Shown here piece after piece: positions 60,264 through 64,000 of a DNA stretch of 64,000 nt. Origin of the DNA: Salinarimonas sp. (GTDB lineage: Bacteria; Pseudomonadota; Alphaproteobacteria; Rhizobiales; Beijerinckiaceae). Made by a program: the position numbers and the translations under genes. The notes beneath the pieces were generated by a model that searched no databases, was not told the DNA's origin, and worked only from the letters and a program-made list of their open reading frames with translations. The DNA lies in NCBI RefSeq assembly GCF_040111675.1, contig NZ_CP157794.1, positions 3,307,501-3,371,500 on the forward strand, read 5' to 3'. Every line of letters starts with the position of its first letter. The stretch's first letter is position 1.

Positions 60264-63200
60264 ATGCAGATCGCGATCGTCGGCATCGCTTGCCGCTTGC
60301 CGGGCTGCCCCGACCGGCGCACGTTCTGGGACAGGCTGCTCGCCGGCGAGGAGTGCCTGACCCGGTTCGGCCGCGAGGAGATGCTCGCGGACGGCGTGCC
60401 GCCCCGGCTGCTCGACGACCCGCGCTACGTCCCGGTCGCCGGCTTCGTCGCGGACGCGGATCGATTCGACGCCGCGTTCTTCCACGCGACGCCCGCGGAG
60501 GCGCGCCGCACCGATCCCCAGCAGCGGCTCCTGCTCGAATGCGCCTATCACGCGCTCGGCGACGCGGGCTACGCGCCGGCGACCGCGCCCGGCGCGGTCA
60601 GCGTCTACGCGGGCACCGGCGCGAACGTGCATTTCTGGCGCGACCTCGAGCACGCCGCGGGCGACCCGTCCAGGCAGTTCCTGTCCTACGTCGGCAACGA
60701 CAAGGATTTCGCCGCGACGCGGATCGCCTACAGGCTCGGGCTGAACGGCGCCGCCGTGTCGGTGCAGACCGCCTGCTCCACCGCGCTCGTCGGCGTCCAC
60801 CTCGCCTGCCAGAGCCTGATCCTGGGGGAGAGCGACCTCGCCCTCGCCGGCGCCTGCTCGCTGCGCCTGCCGGGACGCGCGGGCTATCTGCACGAGCCCG
60901 ACGGCATCGAATCCCCCGACGGCCATTGCCGTCCCTTCGACCGGGACGCCGCCGGCACCGTGTTCGGCGACGGTGTGGCGATGCTCGCCCTGCGGCGGCT
61001 CGACGACGCCCTGGCGAGCGGCGATCGGATCCACGCCGTGATCAGGGGCTCGGCGGTCAACAACGACGGGGCGGACAAGCTCGGCTTCACCGCGCCGAGC
61101 GAAGCCGGCCAGATCGGCGCCGTCGCTGAAGCTTTGGCGGTCGCGGGCTGCGAGCCGGCCGACCTCTCCTTCGTCGAGGCCCACGGCACCGGAACGGCCC
61201 TCGGCGATGCGGTCGAGGTGGCGGCGCTCGCCGCGGTGTTCGCCGGATCGACGCGCTCCCCGCCCTGCCCTCTCGGCTCCGTGAAGGCGAATATCGGCCA
61301 TACCGACACGGTCGCCGGGGCGGCCGGCCTGATCAAGGCCGCGTTGGCGCTGCGGCATGGCGTGCTGCCGCCTCAGGTGAACTTCTCCGCCGCCGACCCG
61401 CGGCTCGGCCTCGCGGACCGAGGCTTCGCCGTGCACGACACGCCCCAGCCGATCACCGGGCGCGGAATGGCGGGGGTCAGCTCGTTCGGGATCGGCGGCA
61501 GCAACGCCCACGTGGTCCTGGAAGCGCCACCGGAGCGTCCCCGGCGATATGGACGCCCGCTCGCGCGGGCGCGGATCTTCCCCGTCGCGGCCGCGGATCC
61601 GGAAGCGCTGGAGCGCCGGCTGCGCGATCTCGCGGAGACCGTCGCCCGGGATCGGCCGGACCCGGACGACCTGTCCGTCACCCTGCGGCGGACGCAGGCG
61701 GGCCTGCGCAGCCGCCACGTCCGGATCGCGACGGGCGAGGAGGCGCCCTTCTCCGTCGAGGATCCCGGCGCTGCGCCGCGCGCCGCGACGGCGCCGACAG
61801 ACGCGCCGCCGACCCGCGTCTTCCTGATGCCGGGCCAGGGCGCGCAGCATGCCGGCATGGGTCGCGGCCTCTACGAGGCGTTTCCCGCCTACCGCGACGT
61901 GATCGACGCCGCCGCCGCCATCCTCGATCCGCTGATCGGCGACGACGTCCGGCGCGTGATGTTCGACGGCGCGCGCTCCGATCTCGCGCAGACGCGGCTG
62001 ACGCAGCCGCTGGTGTTCGTCACGGACGTCGCCTGCGCACGGCTTCTGCAGGCCTTCGGCCTCGCGCCGGAGACAGTGATCGGCCACAGCCTCGGGGAAT
62101 ACGCCGCGGCCTGCATCGCGGGGGTCTTCGACTTCGCCGACGGGGTGCGGCTCGTTGCCCGGCGCGGCGCCCTGATGCAGGCCCTGCCCCCGGGGCGGAT
62201 GGTGGCCGTGGGGGCCGACGTCGCGTCGGTGTCGACGCACCTGCGCGGGTCGGTCTCGATCGCGGCCTCCAACGCGCCGGACGTCACCGTGATCTCCGGT
62301 CCCCCGGCCGACGTCGCCGAGGTGGAGGCGGCTCTCGAGGAGGCGGGTCACGCCTGCCGGCCGCTGGCCACCTCGCACGCCTTCCATTCGGCGATGATGG
62401 AGCCGATGCTCGAGGCCTTCCACGCCGAGCTCGAGCGGATCGCGCTGCGTCCGCCGCGGCTGCCCGTCGTCTCCAACCTGACGGGGAAGCCGCTCACGGA
62501 CGCCGAGGCCACCGCGCCGGACTATTGGTGCCGCCAGCTCCGCGCGCCGGTGCTGTTCGCGGACGGGCTCGAGACGGTGCTGCGGCGCGGCCGGCCGCTG
62601 CTGCTCGAGACCGGGCCGGGCCGGACCCTGACCTCGCTCGCCCTGCGGCACCCGGCGACGCCGCGGGGAACGTCGGCGCATGCCGTGCTGGCGCATCCGC
62701 AGGAGCGGCGCGACGAGGTCGAGGTCGTGCTCCACGCGGTCGGCGGCGCCTGGACCGCCGGAGCCGAGGTGGACTGGGCGCCGCTGGGCCCCACCGGCGA
62801 CGCGCAGGTGGTCGATCTTCCCCCCTACCCGTTCGCGCGCGAGCGCCACTGGCTCGAGCCGGCGGCGCCCCGCGCCGAACCGGAGCCCGCTCCGGTCCTG
62901 CCGCAGATCCTGCTCCCGGCCTGGCGGCGCGACCCTCGACCGGGCGCCGTATCCGGACCAGGCGCCCTCGCCGGCACGTGGCTCGTGGAGGACGCCGGCG
63001 ACGGGCTCGCCGCGCCTCTCGTCGCCGCGCTCGCGTCGAAGGGCGCGCAGGCGCGAGCCTACGCGCCCGGGAGGCTCGGCGACGCGTTCGCCGACGACGT
63101 CGCCGGGCTGGTGCTGACGGGAGCGGGAGGCGACGCGCTGGAGCGGATCGTGGCCGTGGCCCGCGCCGTCGACGGGCGGGGACGGGGACGCGCGCTCGCC

Positions 63201-64000
63201 GTCGGCTGGCTGACGGCGGGCCTGTTCGACGTGACGGGCACGGAGCGGCTGGAGCCGCAAGCCGCCGTCGGGCTCGGGGCGATGCGCTGCCTGCCGCTGG
63301 AGCATCCCGAGGTCGCCTGCCTGATCGCCGACGCCGACGATCCCGTCCGCGCCGCCCCGCTTCTCGCGGCGGACCTCGCGGCCGGCATCCGCGAGCCGGT
63401 CGTCGCCTATCGCGCGGGGAGGCGCTGGCTGCCGACCGAGGAGGCCGTGCCCGAGGCGCGCGACGCGGCGCGGATCGCCGGCCCGGTGCTGATCACCGGC
63501 GGCCATGGCGGCGTCGGCCGCATCGCGGCGGCGGCCGTCGCAGCGCTCGCCGGAGACGACCCGGTCGACGTCTACCTGCTGTCGCGGTCCGGAGGGCGGG
63601 TGACGGCGCCGTCCGGCGTGCGCCTCCACGACCTCACCGGAGACGTGGCGAAGCCCGGAACCCTGTCCGACGCCGTCGCCACGATCCTGCGGCGCCACGG
63701 CCGGCTCGGCGGCGTCGTTCATGCCGCCGGGAGCCTGGACCCCTCCGGTTTCGGGCCGCTGGCCGGAGCGATGGCCGCGGCGTGGTCCCGCCACCGGCCC
63801 GCGAAGGTCGAGGGCGCGGCCGCGCTCGTCCGGGCGCTGGACGGCATCGAGCACGGCTTCTGCCTGCTCGTCTCGTCCCTGTCGACCCGGCTCGGCGGCG
63901 TCGGCTACGGCGCCTATGCCGCCGCGAACGCGGTCCTGGACGCCACGGCCGAAGCCCAGGGCCGGCTCGGCCGGCCCTGGCTCGCCGCCGATCTCGACGC
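60264..64000 (+). CDS. Type I polyketide synthase, KS-AT-KR (3' partial)
   Basis: An open frame from ATG 60264 to the window end, at least 1245 codons. KS: QIAIVGIACRLPG, catalytic Cys about 172 in VQTACSTALVG, both His in EAHGTGTALGD and ANIGHTDTVAG. AT: FLMPGQGAQHAGMG, active Ser in VIGHSLGEYAA (about 606), and the HAFH motif (about 706) that usually marks malonyl-CoA use. KR: a structural half, then VLITGGHGGVG (about 1076) and LLVSSLSTRLGG with YGAYAAAN as catalytic Ser/Tyr near the edge. Carrier and release domains are not in view. It is transcribed away from the NRPS operon. It may extend the acyl precursor or provide active AT function for the hybrid, whose own AT looks dead. Confidence 0.9.
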   Translation, partial: MQIAIVGIACRLPGCPDRRTFWDRLLAGEECLTRFGREEMLADGVPPRLLDDPRYVPVAGFVADADRFDAAFFHATPAEARRTDPQQRLLLECAYHALGDAGYAPATAPGAVSVYAGTGANVHFWRDLEHAAGDPSRQFLSYVGNDKDFAATRIAYRLGLNGAAVSVQTACSTALVGVHLACQSLILGESDLALAGACSLRLPGRAGYLHEPDGIESPDGHCRPFDRDAAGTVFGDGVAMLALRRLDDALASGDRIHAVIRGSAVNNDGADKLGFTAPSEAGQIGAVAEALAVAGCEPADLSFVEAHGTGTALGDAVEVAALAAVFAGSTRSPPCPLGSVKANIGHTDTVAGAAGLIKAALALRHGVLPPQVNFSAADPRLGLADRGFAVHDTPQPITGRGMAGVSSFGIGGSNAHVVLEAPPERPRRYGRPLARARIFPVAAADPEALERRLRDLAETVARDRPDPDDLSVTLRRTQAGLRSRHVRIATGEEAPFSVEDPGAAPRAATAPTDAPPTRVFLMPGQGAQHAGMGRGLYEAFPAYRDVIDAAAAILDPLIGDDVRRVMFDGARSDLAQTRLTQPLVFVTDVACARLLQAFGLAPETVIGHSLGEYAAACIAGVFDFADGVRLVARRGALMQALPPGRMVAVGADVASVSTHLRGSVSIAASNAPDVTVISGPPADVAEVEAALEEAGHACRPLATSHAFHSAMMEPMLEAFHAELERIALRPPRLPVVSNLTGKPLTDAEATAPDYWCRQLRAPVLFADGLETVLRRGRPLLLETGPGRTLTSLALRHPATPRGTSAHAVLAHPQERRDEVEVVLHAVGGAWTAGAEVDWAPLGPTGDAQVVDLPPYPFARERHWLEPAAPRAEPEPAPVLPQILLPAWRRDPRPGAVSGPGALAGTWLVEDAGDGLAAPLVAALASKGAQARAYAPGRLGDAFADDVAGLVLTGAGGDALERIVAVARAVDGRGRGRALAVGWLTAGLFDVTGTERLEPQAAVGLGAMRCLPLEHPEVACLIADADDPVRAAPLLAADLAAGIREPVVAYRAGRRWLPTEEAVPEARDAARIAGPVLITGGHGGVGRIAAAAVAALAGDDPVDVYLLSRSGGRVTAPSGVRLHDLTGDVAKPGTLSDAVATILRRHGRLGGVVHAAGSLDPSGFGPLAGAMAAAWSRHRPAKVEGAAALVRALDGIEHGFCLLVSSLSTRLGGVGYGAYAAANAVLDATAEAQGRLGRPWLAADLD

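Noticed and set aside
59976..63854. Minus-strand open frame of 1292 codons opposite the PKS
   Set aside because: The plus strand has intact KS, AT and KR motifs in a continuous frame; the minus frame has none.

Overview
The window is strongly GC-rich, densely packed DNA that looks chromosomal and alphaproteobacterial (probably Hyphomicrobiales/Rhizobiales). The pointers are codon use, ATGA/GTGA stop-start overlaps, a Wzx/Wzy-type exopolysaccharide locus of rhizobial style, WavE and WecG-type glycosyltransferases and the general gene style. Genus cannot be fixed from the sequence alone.

Part A, about 1-23.6 kb, is an exopolysaccharide/capsule locus. It holds three GT2-type glycosyltransferase genes (one cut by the window start) and an eroded IS1380-type transposase fragment. 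A minus-strand export and chain-length operon follows (Wzz-like 4823-6400, CpsD-like ATPase 4007-4789, Wza-like 2754-3992). Next come an rfbC / epimerase / rfbD trio, a methyltransferase-like protein and a secreted SGNH plus glycoside-hydrolase-like protein (6.9-13.2 kb). A tight six-gene minus-strand cassette follows (GDPD, HAD, two nucleotidyltransferases, cupin, WavE; 13.3-17.5 kb), then Wzy, Wzx and the initiating sugar-phosphate transferase (17.7-22.1 kb). A WecG/TagA glycosyltransferase fused to a STAS domain (22.5-23.6 kb) closes the block, and a convergent LuxR-type regulator follows at 23.7-24.8 kb.

Part B, about 25-26 kb, is a short housekeeping-like patch: a small unknown protein, tRNA-Gln(TTG) and tRNA-Pro(CGG). 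Each tRNA has a recognisable -35/-10 promoter. The tRNA-Pro 3' end lies 89 bp from the next cluster.

Part C, about 26-64 kb, is a large lipopeptide-type biosynthetic cluster, almost all on the minus strand. In transcription order: (i) a 2037-aa NRPS with a glycosyltransferase at each end (GT4-C-A-PCP-GT-A-like); (ii) a 2435-aa NRPS (C-A-PCP-C-A-PCP-TE); (iii) a 211-aa helical protein of unknown function; (iv) a 3074-aa hybrid with the order FAAL-ACP-KS-(degenerate AT)-ACP-aminotransferase-C-A-PCP, the layout of iturin/mycosubtilin starter synthetases that make beta-amino fatty acids; (v) a JmjC-type oxygenase, MbtH, a type II thioesterase (apparently with a CTG start) and a GT4 glycosyltransferase; (vi) an export set of the NHLM/NHLP bacteriocin type (HlyD-like adaptor and two ABC proteins). 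On the plus strand are an Asp/Asn beta-hydroxylase-like gene and a divergent type I PKS (KS-AT-KR, running off the window).

Inference: the cluster makes a glycosylated beta-amino-acyl lipopeptide of about four residues. Eye-read adenylation codes suggest Gly in the hybrid, an unassigned residue in the GT-fused NRPS, and Phe-like plus Ser in the terminal NRPS. Export would be by a repurposed NHLM transporter whose C39 peptidase has lost its catalytic Cys (Ser23) and His (Gln96). The strongest candidates for something undescribed are that exporter-NRPS pairing, the double-GT NRPS fusion, and the iturin-type FAAL/PKS/aminotransferase starter in what looks like an alphaproteobacterium. All domain calls and specificity codes were read by eye, without database searches.
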